A stretch of 39,245 nucleotides of DNA from a virus, in IMG/VR virus record IMGVR_UViG_3300002835_000449, positions 1-39,245 of that record. The stretch is one strand, 5' to 3'. Positions 7,457 to 14,293 of the stretch are shown here, in pieces. Every line of letters begins with the position of its first letter. Position 1 is the first letter of the stretch. Under the pieces are notes generated by a model, which made no database searches, had not been told where the DNA came from, and worked only from the letters and a program-made list of their open reading frames with translations. The position numbers and the translations under genes were made by a program.

Positions 7457-7710
7457 CGCATTCCTTTCAGGATGGCTGGCATGGGTCGGGGAGCGCGCTC
7501 CGCTCCGTCTTTCGTCAGCTCGCGCTTCTTGCGTTCCTCAATCACTTCCTTCTGCAGCTGCTCAATGCACTCCGCGATGGCGTCAAAGAACCGCGCTTCG
7601 GTGCGGCAGTATTTGACGAACTCGCGTTGACCGGGTGGCGTCTTCGCGGCGGCAGCCAAGCGCTCGTCGGCGCGCTTGTTGAGCAGGTGGATGGCGTGAT
7701 CGACGTTCAT
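7453..7710 (-). CDS. Hypothetical small protein
   Basis: An 85-residue helical, charged protein (AIAECIEQLQKEVIEERKKREL) directly after the methyltransferase reading frame. Its ATG overlaps that gene's TGA, with GGAGAA upstream, so it is translationally coupled. No membrane segment or known motif is visible. Confidence 0.65.
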   Translation of the reverse strand: MNVDHAIHLLNKRADERLAAAAKTPPGQREFVKYCRTEARFFDAIAECIEQLQKEVIEERKKRELTKDGAERAPRPMPAILKGMR

Positions 7711-9149
7711 CGGTTGTTCTCCAGTGCAGCAATTCTCTCACCGATCCATGCCATGCAATTGACGGCCATGCTGTTTCCGAGCGCCTTGTAGCGAGGCCCG
7801 TCCGGGCAGTCCTCAGCTTGCTTCTTGCGCCACGGGATGAGCGTGTAATCATCCGGAAATGCCTGGAGTCTTTCGCATTCTCTGGCTGTTAATCGGCGCA
7901 CGGTCATGGCTGTTCCAACCATTGAATGCCCATTTCCATCGGAGGGGTCGGGATATCCGCGTTCTCCGCTGCCACCCTTGAGCGTTGCAGAAGTGTCGCT
8001 GAACGCCACCGCCGCGTGCGCCACCATCGGAGTGTTCCGTCCGCTTGCGTTGCTATTGGTGTTGACTGTTCCAGCGATGTTGTTACATCGAACTTCTCCA
8101 ATTTGGTTTTGCTGAAATGCCACCGCCGGCGGCGATGGAATGCCAAGTCCGCTACCAACCTTGATTGTTGGCGTACTTCCATCTATTTGCCAATCAGGTT
8201 CGCTCATGTTGGAACTAAACGCCACCGCGTGGCTGTGTCCCTTCGTCACGGTGAACGACGGATCTCCGGACTGCCCGTATCCGAGTCCGCCGGATGAATG
8301 ACCTTCGGTCATGTTCTGCGTGTCAATCGGGAAAGCCACCGCGACCGTTGTTGCCCGCGTGTCACCCTGATCGAACAGCGAGAGCGTGGGATTCACCTGC
8401 CCATCCACCCGGGTCTCGTCATCGGTCACGGACTGGGCGCGCTTGGACTTGGTGAACGGGACGGGCTGTCCGACCAAATGCGCATCTTCGTTTACGGGTG
8501 CCCAACCGCTGCTTCCTTGCATTCGACTAGTGAGCGTTGGAGAAACGTCACGAAATGGGACGGGTTGAACCACCACCGGATGGTTTATTTCATGAAAGCC
8601 AAAACTCCCGGTTGAAGCCCGCATGGCAGCAACGGCATCGTCCTGCTGTAAACCATCACGGTCATTCTGCCAGCGGTAGCCGATGGACTGCAACACCGCA
8701 CCGAGGTTGTCCTTGTCCGGCATCCGCTGACCGCCGCCTGCATTCTGCTTCGTCAGCGTCCCGGCGCAGTCGCTTCCGTCCCACCAGCAACCGCCTCGAG
8801 CGCCGCCTTCAACATCGGAGGCAACGCCTTGCCCCTTCGCTCGGCGCGACGAAGAATCCCGCTGCACGCTTTCGCGCTCAAAGAGAACCTGGGCGGCACG
8901 CTCCCAGTCTCCAAGACATCCGACAACGAACACACGTCGCCGGCGCTGCGGGACGGCACGGGGATGCCCGTGTGTTCGCACCCATTGAGCGTCCAAGACC
9001 CTGTAGGCCCACCCATACCCCAGTTCCCCCAGCGCCCCGAGGAAGGAACCAAAATCCCGTCCTCCGTTGCTGGACAAAACACCGGGGACGTTTTCCCACA
9101 CAACCCATTGAGGCCGTAGACGTGCAGCGATTGCAAGGTAGGTAAGCAT
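7707..9149 (-). CDS. C5 cytosine DNA methyltransferase, C-terminal fragment after an in-frame amber codon
   Basis: This 480-residue frame holds the second part of a C5 cytosine methyltransferase: WVVWENVPGVLSS (motif VI, with its Glu-Asn-Val), VPQRRRRVFVVG (motif VIII), a long variable region of about 270 residues for target recognition, then RRLTARECERLQAFPDDY (motif IX) and RYKALGNSMAV (motif X). It is in the same frame as 9204-9425 and separated only by a TAG at 9206-9204. The residues between the TAG and this first ATG (SFSVAGLRQGLKDPRGNL) are conserved methyltransferase sequence, so 9149 is not the natural start. Without suppression this part lacks the cofactor motif and catalytic Cys and should be inactive. 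Confidence 0.8.
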   Translation of the reverse strand: MLTYLAIAARLRPQWVVWENVPGVLSSNGGRDFGSFLGALGELGYGWAYRVLDAQWVRTHGHPRAVPQRRRRVFVVGCLGDWERAAQVLFERESVQRDSSSRRAKGQGVASDVEGGARGGCWWDGSDCAGTLTKQNAGGGQRMPDKDNLGAVLQSIGYRWQNDRDGLQQDDAVAAMRASTGSFGFHEINHPVVVQPVPFRDVSPTLTSRMQGSSGWAPVNEDAHLVGQPVPFTKSKRAQSVTDDETRVDGQVNPTLSLFDQGDTRATTVAVAFPIDTQNMTEGHSSGGLGYGQSGDPSFTVTKGHSHAVAFSSNMSEPDWQIDGSTPTIKVGSGLGIPSPPAVAFQQNQIGEVRCNNIAGTVNTNSNASGRNTPMVAHAAVAFSDTSATLKGGSGERGYPDPSDGNGHSMVGTAMTVRRLTARECERLQAFPDDYTLIPWRKKQAEDCPDGPRYKALGNSMAVNCMAWIGERIAALENNR

Positions 9150-9203
9150 GAGGTTTCCGCGTGGGTCTTTAAGTCCTTGCCGGAGTCCCGCAACACTAAA
9201 TGA

Positions 9204-9425
9204 CTAGCATGGGGTTCCAGCCACGAGAAGGTCAACTGCTCCGGGTTGAAGGGGCCATTGCTCATGCTTCGTCATATCTCCGAAATTGGGGACGTTGGGA
9301 TAGTGGTGCGCGAGTACCGCGCTTGGGAATGGTTCGATCTCGCTGAAGCCAACCGGGGTCCAACCCAGGCCATGCCACGCAACGGTGGCCGCTTCGATGC
9401 CGCTGCATACTGACAGGTATCTCAT
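9204..9425 (-). pseudogene. C5 cytosine DNA methyltransferase, N-terminal fragment ending at amber codon
   Basis: These 73 residues are the start of the methyltransferase continued at 7707-9149. LSVCSGIEAATVAWHGLGW is the S-adenosylmethionine-binding motif I, and the fragment ends ...VAGTPC, the motif IV Pro-Cys with catalytic Cys73. The following codon is TAG where the family nearly always has Gln (PCQ), and the frame then continues as SFSVAGLR. One C-to-T change (CAG to TAG) explains this. The full frame would encode 572 residues. TAG appears to end other genes here (terL, the gene at 13822), so general recoding is unlikely. Confidence 0.75.
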
Positions 9426-9742
9426 CGTGTGCCTCGCTCAAGTTCGGTGCGAAACGCATCGCTTGCGGCAAGTTCCACAATCGCGGCAACTGGGAAGTCT
9501 GCCGGCGTATTGCTGCTAACGAGCATTGTGCCGTTCAATTTGATTGCCACCAGTTCCCACGAAATCAGACGCTGGAACGTGCTTGTGGTGCTGCCGTGCG
9601 GATGGAAGTATTCACGCGTGTCTTCCTCCCACTTCGCAGATACAACCGCTTCCACCAGGTTGTTGCCAAGGTATTCGTGCATATCGTCATTGCCTGGGAA
9701 GTAGTCCGACGTAACGTCTACGGTCATTTCGCGGTAGTTCAC
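9422..9742 (-). CDS. Hypothetical protein (GTG start)
   Basis: A 106-residue protein starting MNYREMTVDVTSDYF. GTG at 9742 is chosen because GGAGG lies 5 bases upstream and it overlaps the preceding stop (GTGA). The longer open frame upstream only shadows the neighbouring gene. The sequence is acidic and soluble, with alternating strands (LISWELVAIKLNGTMLV). No known family. Its stop overlaps the methyltransferase ATG. Confidence 0.65.
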   Translation of the reverse strand: MNYREMTVDVTSDYFPGNDDMHEYLGNNLVEAVVSAKWEEDTREYFHPHGSTTSTFQRLISWELVAIKLNGTMLVSSNTPADFPVAAIVELAASDAFRTELERGTR

Positions 9743-10044
9743 TTGAGCCTCCAGACGCGAATGAGGCGACCGTGCGACGCTGGCCGCCGCGAAGGAACGA
9801 CCGTGCCAGTCCACACAAATTTCTCGTCGAACACGCTGCCGGCTGCATTGCCAAGTTCGCTGTAGTCCAAGCCGCTGAAAGCCATGAGACTTGCGACATC
9901 GTCGCTCGTGACGGTGCTGCCGTTGGATGCAATGAACGCGGCAAAGCCACGTGCTGCCGTAAGCAGTTCGCTGCGGCGGTCGGCCGCGAGCGCCTTGCCG
10001 ACAGCCTTGCGACGCTCGGCCTCGATGGGGTCGAACAGGGTCAT
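9739..10044 (-). CDS. Hypothetical protein
   Basis: A 101-residue protein with a very strong GGAGGAGG ribosome site. The N-terminal part is helical and basic (IEAERRKAVGKALAADRRSELLTAA) and the C-terminal 35 residues are strand-like (KFVWTGTVVPSRRPASHGRL). A repeated pattern VTSDDVASLMAFSGLDYSEL suggests a small helical domain. It overlaps neighbours by 4 bases on both sides. Function unknown. Confidence 0.7.
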   Translation of the reverse strand: MTLFDPIEAERRKAVGKALAADRRSELLTAARGFAAFIASNGSTVTSDDVASLMAFSGLDYSELGNAAGSVFDEKFVWTGTVVPSRRPASHGRLIRVWRLK

Positions 10045-10292
10045 CGTTCCTCCTCCCTGCGCCGGAGCGCACTCAGGCTGAACACGCCGGGATCACGCAG
10101 CTCGTAGCCAATGTTCTGGATGTGCTCAATGCGAACGCCGAATGCGTCGCGTGCGGTATCGATGAGATAACTCACCGCCCGAGGGGTCACCTCCCATTTC
10201 ATCGCAAGTTCGTTGCGCGTCATGGGCCGGCGGTGAAGCGTCTCCACCATCCACATGATGCGGTGCACGTACTGTGTTTGGCTGACCCTCAC
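10041..10292 (-). CDS. Small helix-turn-helix protein
   Basis: An 83-residue protein with a likely winged helix-turn-helix: residues 22-48 read RPMTRNELAMKWEVTPRAVSYLIDTA, the pattern of HTH_11/DeoR-like DNA-binding domains, then a wing-like strand (VRIEHIQNIGYEL). The GTG start has GGAGG 7 bases upstream and overlaps the preceding stop. It probably binds DNA and may regulate the early operon or the divergent promoter region at 10538-10698. Confidence 0.65.
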   Translation of the reverse strand: MRVSQTQYVHRIMWMVETLHRRPMTRNELAMKWEVTPRAVSYLIDTARDAFGVRIEHIQNIGYELRDPGVFSLSALRRREEER

Positions 10293-10537
10293 AGTGCGAC
10301 CTCCGTGTTCGCGTGGACGGCGAGGAATCGCCGCTCGGCGATGTCCATGTCGATGACGGCAGCGTCGAACTCATGTTCGCTGTCTACGGGCGTTTCGCCC
10401 AGGCGCTTGTGTGCGCTCACGACTTCCATGCTGAACGAATCGCCCAGCTCGATCGCGCATGCAAGAAGCACGTCGTTGTGACGCTTGCGAAGGTCGTTGC
10501 GCTCAAGCAGGTTGGTAACGGTGTCTCGAATCTTCAT
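10289..10537 (-). CDS. Hypothetical protein, first gene of the leftward early operon
   Basis: An 82-residue charged helical protein starting MKIRDTVTNLLERNDLRK. ATG at 10537 is chosen over upstream frame extensions because AGGAG sits just before it (AGGAGAGAACG-ATG). The C-terminal half (HEFDAAVIDMDIAERRFLAVH) looks like a short coiled coil. No clear -35/-10 pair for the operon was found in the 160 bases upstream. Confidence 0.65.
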   Translation of the reverse strand: MKIRDTVTNLLERNDLRKRHNDVLLACAIELGDSFSMEVVSAHKRLGETPVDSEHEFDAAVIDMDIAERRFLAVHANTEVAL

Positions 10538-10641
10538 CGTTCTCTCCTCGATGACGTGCGTGTTTCGGCAACGTGCCGCAACCCGCTCGCGTAGTGTGTC
10601 CATGCGTATATCGTCAGTCAAGAGGGAAGCCGTGAGAAATT

Positions 10642-10672
10642 CTGACAATTTTTTCTTACAACGTGAAATACT
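10642..10672 (+). promoter_or_regulatory. Possible rightward promoter for the phosphoesterase gene
   Basis: CTGACA (10642-10647, 5 of 6 to the -35 consensus) and AATACT (10667-10672, 4 of 6) are separated by 19 bases in an A+T-rich patch unusual for this genome. The spacing is long, so this is weak. TATGGT at 10685-10690, 8 bases before the ATG, is an alternative -10. Confidence 0.3.
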
Positions 10673-10698
10673 GGCATCGGCCGCTATGGTGCGGCAGC

Positions 10699-11601
10699 AT
10701 GAGCGCAACGATCACGCAGCATCAGCCTGGATCGTTTACGGTCGAAATGGACTTCGACGGGGCCGTGCCGTCCGCCAACTGGTCGCAGGAATTCCTGCTG
10801 ATTTCCGACGCCCATATCGACAACGCGCACGCCGACCGCCAGATGTTTGACCGCCACATGCGCCAGTGCCGCGAGCGCGGGGCGCAGTGGATTTCCAACG
10901 GCGATTTCCTGTGCTGCATGCAGGGCAAATGGGACCCGCGCAGTGACACTTCGGCCTGTCGGCCGGAACACCGCGAGGGCCGCTACCTCGACTCGGTCGT
11001 CACCACGACCGCCGACTACATTGCGCCGCACGCCGACATGGCGCTCCTGTTTGCCCCCGGCAACCACGAGACAGCCATCAAGCGCCGGCACGAAACGGAC
11101 ATGAACGAGCGCCTGGTTGAAGCTGCCAAGGCCCGCAACACGGCGTGCCATGCATATGCAGGAAGTTATGCAAACTGGGTGCGGTTCCTGGTGCGCGGCA
11201 AGGTACGCCGGCAAATCTTCGGGAACAGCATCGTGATGTACATGCATCACGGCTACGGCGGCGGCGGCCCGGTCACCCGTGGCACGATCCAGACTTCGCG
11301 CATGGCGGTCTACCTGCCCGATGCCGACATCATTTGGACGGGCCACACGCACGATGAGTGGATCATGCCGATCCAGCGGGCGCGGCTCTCCCTGCACGGT
11401 CGCCCCTACCTGGACCGCGTCCTGCACGTACGGTCGCCCGGATACAAGGACGAGTTCAGCGAACAGAACGGCTGGGCCGTCGAGAAGGGCATGCCGCCCA
11501 AGCCGAAGGGCGCGCTGTGGTTGCGGTTTTGGATGGAGTGTGCGCGGCGAAACGGCGTTTCAGGGCGTACCCTGCGCTTTGAAGTTCGTGAGGCGCAGTA
11601 A
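10699..11601 (+). CDS. Calcineurin-like metallophosphoesterase
   Basis: A 300-residue two-metal phosphoesterase. The motifs appear in order: SDAHID (Asp37, His39), NGDF (67-70), GNHE (121-124), HHGYGGGG (from 183) and GHTHD (215-219). These are the metal ligands and catalytic His of the calcineurin-like fold. Substrates in this superfamily include nucleic acids, cyclic nucleotides and nucleotides; the sequence does not tell which. ATG at 10699 is preferred to GTG at 10663, which has no ribosome site, though the site at 10699 is also weak. It opens a short rightward operon divergent from the early leftward genes. Confidence 0.88.
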   Translation: MSATITQHQPGSFTVEMDFDGAVPSANWSQEFLLISDAHIDNAHADRQMFDRHMRQCRERGAQWISNGDFLCCMQGKWDPRSDTSACRPEHREGRYLDSVVTTTADYIAPHADMALLFAPGNHETAIKRRHETDMNERLVEAAKARNTACHAYAGSYANWVRFLVRGKVRRQIFGNSIVMYMHHGYGGGGPVTRGTIQTSRMAVYLPDADIIWTGHTHDEWIMPIQRARLSLHGRPYLDRVLHVRSPGYKDEFSEQNGWAVEKGMPPKPKGALWLRFWMECARRNGVSGRTLRFEVREAQ

Positions 11602-11626
11602 CTAATTCCCAGATTCAGGAGCAAAC

Positions 11627-11893
11627 ATGCCAACGCCAGCCAAGGGCAAGAGATTCGTCAAGGTCGTCCGCAACGCCGAAACCGGGCGCACCCGCAAGGT
11701 GTCTTATGGTCAGGCCGGCAAGGCCAAGAGCGGCGGCGACCGCATCAAGCCGGGAACCGCCAAGGGCGACGCCTACTGCGCCCGCAGCTTCGCGCAGATG
11801 AAGGCGCACCCTGCGGCGGCACGCGATCCGAACAGCCCGCTGCGGCTTTCGCGTGCGAAGTGGAAGTGCAGCGGCAAGAACTCGAGAGGATAA
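11627..11893 (+). CDS. Small basic conserved phage protein
   Basis: An 88-residue, very basic protein (MPTPAKGKRFVKVVRNAETG, then KAKSGGDRIKPGTAKGDAYC). Proteins of this type, with a Lys/Gly-rich N-terminus and a C-terminal PNSPLRLSRAKWKC motif, recur in podoviruses and other phages. Two or three Cys could bind metal. AGGAG lies 6 bases before the ATG. Function unknown; nucleic-acid or virion DNA binding is possible from charge. Confidence 0.75.
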   Translation: MPTPAKGKRFVKVVRNAETGRTRKVSYGQAGKAKSGGDRIKPGTAKGDAYCARSFAQMKAHPAAARDPNSPLRLSRAKWKCSGKNSRG

Positions 11894-11898
11894 ACATC

Positions 11899-12033
11899 AT
11901 GGCAAAGAAGACAGCAAAGCGCGGCCTGTACGCAAACATCAACGCACGACGTGCGGCCGGCACCAGCCGACCGAAGTCGAAGTCCACCGTCAGTCCCTCG
12001 GCATACAAGGCGATGAAGCGCGGATTCAAGTGA
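11899..12033 (+). CDS. Small basic protein (44 residues)
   Basis: A 44-residue protein, MAKKTAKRGLYANINARRAA and onward, ending AYKAMKRGFK. About a third of the residues are Lys or Arg. The MAKK-KRGLYANI start is a recurring small phage protein. It begins 5 bases after the previous stop with GAGAGG upstream. Probably a nucleic-acid-binding protein; the role is unknown. Confidence 0.7.
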   Translation: MAKKTAKRGLYANINARRAAGTSRPKSKSTVSPSAYKAMKRGFK

Positions 12034-12040
12034 GGCCACC

Positions 12041-12304
12041 ATGCGCGTCCGACTCGGCGGCAAGTATTGGACGCTGCGATTTGTCCCGAACATGCGGGAC
12101 TACGGTGACATGCAAGACCCAGGCCACGTCGATGGTCGCATTATTCGCGTGGCAACCTGGCCGTCCGAGAAGGACCGATTGGATACCACCATCCATGAAG
12201 CCCTCCACTGCATCCGGCCCGAGCTTGACGAGCAAGCCATAGCAGATACGGCGACCGACATCGCACGGCTGCTGTGGCGTTTGGGCTACAGGCGCGAGCA
12301 GTAA
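12041..12304 (+). CDS. Small HExxH metallopeptidase-like protein
   Basis: An 87-residue protein with the zinc motif HEALH (52-56), preceded by strand-like residues and followed by the helix ELDEQAIADTATDIARLLWRL, where Glu61 or Glu64 could be a third ligand. This resembles tiny phage ImmA/SprT-like metallopeptidase domains. If active it might cleave a host or phage regulator. The gene starts 7 bases after the previous stop with GAGG upstream and ends the rightward operon. Confidence 0.7.
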   Translation: MRVRLGGKYWTLRFVPNMRDYGDMQDPGHVDGRIIRVATWPSEKDRLDTTIHEALHCIRPELDEQAIADTATDIARLLWRLGYRREQ

Positions 12305-12326
12305 AGTTCAAGAAAGTGGAAGTTGC

Positions 12327-12349
12327 GTACACGTTATTGAGACGTGTAC
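12327..12349. terminator. Inverted repeat between convergent genes
   Basis: GTACACGT (12327-12334) and ACGTGTAC (12342-12349) form a perfect 8-bp dyad with a 7-base loop, placed between the converging stops at 12304 and 12359. No U-run follows on either strand, so it may be a factor-dependent bidirectional terminator or a protein site. Confidence 0.4.
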
Positions 12350-12358
12350 ACGCGATCA

Positions 12359-12928
12359 TCAATCGAGCCAGTACACGTCCTCGCCGCGTCGGTACTTGGC
12401 GAGGTCGGCATCGCGCTTGTGCGACGTGAAGTGGAAATCCATGAATCGGCAGTAGTTGTTGGGGAACAGGAGATATCTGCCGTCCGACCGCTCAATGAGG
12501 TTGAGCGGCTTGTGCTCTTGGGGGTACCTGCTGAACCCATCCGCCCAGTCGATCACGATCCCGGTGTGCCGGCCGCAGAACCCGCGTTCCGGGCTGACGC
12601 CCATCATCGCTAGTCCCTCGAGATACTCCATGTGGACAACCTCGGCGTGGTCGCCCATTGCTCCCCACGGCTGGAGGTCGTGCGGTTCGCAGAAGCCAGG
12701 GAGCGCCTTGCGCTCGAATGCCTCCGCTCGAGCTGCGAGCTTGTGGAGCGGGACGCCGCACCATTCCGCGCCCGTCTCAAGCAGCACGTGTCCCGTCACG
12801 ACTTGACCAGGCCTCGCGTAGATGGCGTGCCAAATCCCGCGTGTCGTGCCGGCTGGCATGTTGGGGCCGAGCGCCGTGTTGCAGACGTGCACGTACAGGT
12901 GAAACGGCAGATTTGCATGGCGAGGCAT
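12359..12928 (-). CDS. Hypothetical protein
   Basis: A 189-residue protein starting MPRHANLPFHLYVHVCNTAL. It is rich in His, Cys and aromatic residues (RYLLFPNNYCRFMDFHFTSHKRD is notable), with no membrane segment. The start at 12928 has no ribosome site but a -10-like TATCAT 7 bases upstream, fitting a leaderless message. An upstream ATG at 13042 would add 38 low-quality residues. No family is recognised. As the only clear leftward gene in its area, with its own promoter, it may be an independently expressed accessory gene. Confidence 0.6.
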   Translation of the reverse strand: MPRHANLPFHLYVHVCNTALGPNMPAGTTRGIWHAIYARPGQVVTGHVLLETGAEWCGVPLHKLAARAEAFERKALPGFCEPHDLQPWGAMGDHAEVVHMEYLEGLAMMGVSPERGFCGRHTGIVIDWADGFSRYPQEHKPLNLIERSDGRYLLFPNNYCRFMDFHFTSHKRDADLAKYRRGEDVYWLD

Positions 12929-12935
12929 ATGCGTG

Positions 12936-12941
12936 ATGATA
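12936..12941 (-). promoter_or_regulatory. -10-like box for the gene at 12928
   Basis: TATCAT on the minus strand (12941-12936, 5 of 6) lies 7 bases before the ATG at 12928, with no Shine-Dalgarno between. It overlaps the rightward extended -10 at 12937-12945, so the two transcripts would compete. No -35 is seen. Confidence 0.35.
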
Positions 12942-12945
12942 TACT
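12937..12945 (+). promoter_or_regulatory. Extended -10 promoter for the structured RNA region
   Basis: TGATATACT matches the extended -10 form TGnTATAAT in 8 of the 9 positions. Start expected near 12952. The same ten bases, TGATATACTT, recur at 14570-14579 before another gene. No -35 is apparent, as is usual for extended -10 promoters. Confidence 0.45.
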
Positions 12946-12951
12946 TCAATT

Positions 12952-13711
12952 GCGGAGACGTGGGTCTGCGGCTGTCGGAGGCCAACCACCCACATGCGCC
13001 GGCGCAGAAGGCCGCGAGGTACGACCGTCGGCAGCGCAGCATTGGGGTAGCAACAACCTTCCGCCGGGACAGGGCGCGACGCTGAAAGCACGCGCTGCTG
13101 TCTCATGCATGTGTCGATTCCATGTACGCGGCAATTTCCGGTACCGGAAAGAACACGGCCTGGGACTTGCGTCAACCAGGCCGCGCTTCCGGGGGCTAAA
13201 TTGTCGGGCATAGCCTGCACGCGCAGACTATCGCAAAAACGAACGCCCGACAAGCGAATGGTACAGGGAAGTATCACCCTGTCAAATGAAATCGGCGTGA
13301 GTCGAAACCCACGCCGTTTCATGCGCTTGCATGTTGGCACCGAGGTGCTATCATGCGGGCGTCTAATTCCTGCGCGGTTGCATTGTACCGTACCTGGCCT
13401 CAGGGTCAACAATGCCGCAACACGTTCCCGGCGCGGTAGGGGAGCATGGATGTAGTCGCAGGGGTTTGACCCTACCCTGCGCCACCGAAAGGTGCGCTCC
13501 CCCACGAAGGTAGCGGCTGGCAATCCTCCAGCGAAATGGTGAAATTCGTGGCTTCGACCGATGCGCGGCTCCGCGTGGGCTGGTTGAACGTGGCCCCCTT
13601 TGGGGGTCATGCTTCCCTCGCGCTCACCGTGTGAACTGATATCAACCTGAACGTCCCCTGCGATGAGCCGCCGCGGAGCGAAGCACCTGCGGAGCGCAGC
13701 AGAGCGGCGGC
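12952..13711 (+). ncRNA. Candidate large structured non-coding RNA
   Basis: About 760 bases with no convincing gene but consecutive perfect helices. Examples: GTGGGT/ACCCAC (12960, 12988); a nested pair from 13066-13104; TTTCCG/CGGAAA (13135-13150); CGGCCTGG/CCAGGCCG (13156, 13176); TTGTCGGGC/GCCCGACAA (13201, 13245) stacked on 13210-13231; ACAGGG/CCCTGT (13263, 13277); a 13-bp helix with one bulge (13286-13322); GCATTGT/ACAATGC (13380, 13409); GGGGAGC/GCTCCCC (13439, 13496) enclosing CGCAGGG/CCCTGCG and CACC-GAAA-GGTG; CCACGAA/TTCGTGG (13502, 13545); TGGCCCCC/GGGGGTCA (13591-13609); GCCGCCGC/GCGGCGGC (13667, 13704). The GAAA tetraloop forms only on the plus strand, and an extended -10 lies just upstream. 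Size and phage setting recall GOLLD and ROOL RNAs, but I do not recognise a family consensus. The ends are approximate. Confidence 0.6.
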
Positions 13712-13756
13712 GCGAAAGGCCGGATCGGATTCACTTCCTTGCGGATACATCCGCAT
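13607..13756 (-). CDS. Possible small leftward protein (49 residues)
   Basis: The frame MRMYPQGSESDPAFRAAALL and onward has an excellent ribosome site; the 14 bases AGGAGAGAACGATG are identical to those starting the early gene at 10537. It has no homology I recognise and overlaps the 3' part of the structured RNA candidate on the other strand, where helices constrain the sequence. It may be a real early gene, a remnant that kept its start site, or chance. Confidence 0.35.
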   Translation of the reverse strand: MRMYPQGSESDPAFRAAALLRSAGASLRGGSSQGTFRLISVHTVSAREA

Positions 13757-13808
13757 CGTTCTCTCCTGAACGTCATTCCCCACGCTAGCAGCCGGGAGTG
13801 CCTGTCTG

Positions 13809-13823
13809 TATACTCCCGCGTAT
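13809..13823 (+). promoter_or_regulatory. -10 box and overlapping ATAC-N6-GTAT dyad before the gene at 13822
   Basis: TATACT (13809-13814) lies 7 bases before ATG 13822, so transcription would start at about the ATG. The dyad ATAC-N6-GTAT (13810-13823) covers the -10 and start. A larger repeat, CGGGAGT/ACTCCCG (13793-13799, 13812-13818), overlaps as well. The same dyad form occurs at the recT promoter (6183-6196), hinting at one regulator. Confidence 0.45.
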
Positions 13824-14271
13824 GCAAACGATCACATGGATGGACAATCGGAATCTGATGGGGGAACTGTGGCCGAAGTGGATGCTCGAGCCTGAATTGT
13901 CGCGGCTCTTGAACGAGCGATGGGGGTCGCTGCACCAGGACAAGCTGCGCGAATGCATTCGCCAGCACCGCCTCGAGCGCGACACGAAGCCGGACATCGC
14001 TGCGATTCACAAGGCGTACTGCGCGATTGTGCCACAGGCCGATGTCCTTGCGCGTGGCGAAGTCGTGCAGACTCGGCGCGATGCGACCTCCTTGCAAGGC
14101 CCGTCGCCGGCGGAGTACGCGGATTGGGACGCGTGGGCGAAGGAGGTGCTAAAGACCGCAACTGCCGCGGAGATTGATGCAGCGAAGGAGCGCCTCGGGA
14201 TCAGCCCCGACACGCACCGCGTGCTGGCCGTCGCCATCGAATACTGCCGCAAGAACCCACAGAGAACGTAG
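13822..14271 (+). CDS. Hypothetical protein, possible replication or loader role
   Basis: A 149-residue protein starting MQTITWMDNRNLMGELWPKW. The N-terminal half (EPELSRLLNERWGSLHQDKL then IRQHRLERDTKPDIAAIHKA) is helical and resembles small phage proteins found near replication genes, but I cannot name a family. The C-terminal part (AAEIDAAKERLGISPDTHRVLAVAIEYCRK) is also helical. ATG 13822 is preferred to GTG 13798 because the -10 box lies between them. There is no Shine-Dalgarno. The stop is TAG, one of the few in this genome. Confidence 0.65.
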   Translation: MQTITWMDNRNLMGELWPKWMLEPELSRLLNERWGSLHQDKLRECIRQHRLERDTKPDIAAIHKAYCAIVPQADVLARGEVVQTRRDATSLQGPSPAEYADWDAWAKEVLKTATAAEIDAAKERLGISPDTHRVLAVAIEYCRKNPQRT

Positions 14272-14293
14272 CACGGCACGGTAAACTGCCGCC

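Noticed and set aside
7707-9425. Genome-wide TAG recoding to Gln
   Set aside because: TAG seems to be the natural stop of terL (16937) and of the gene at 14271, and none of the large late genes contains an in-frame TAG.
12632-13213. A 193-residue plus-strand open frame
   Set aside because: It is mostly a shadow of the leftward gene at 12359-12928, with no start signal and no domain.
13457-13494. tRNA or tmRNA fragment
   Set aside because: The GGGTTTGACCC stretch recalls a T arm, but the loop length is wrong and no acceptor, D or anticodon arms can be drawn around it.
12777-13610. A 277-residue open frame on the minus strand across the structured region
   Set aside because: It has no good ribosome site, no recognisable domain, odd composition (Cys, Arg and Pro-rich), and overlaps the better supported gene at 12359-12928. 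Openness is explained by high G+C and paired stems.
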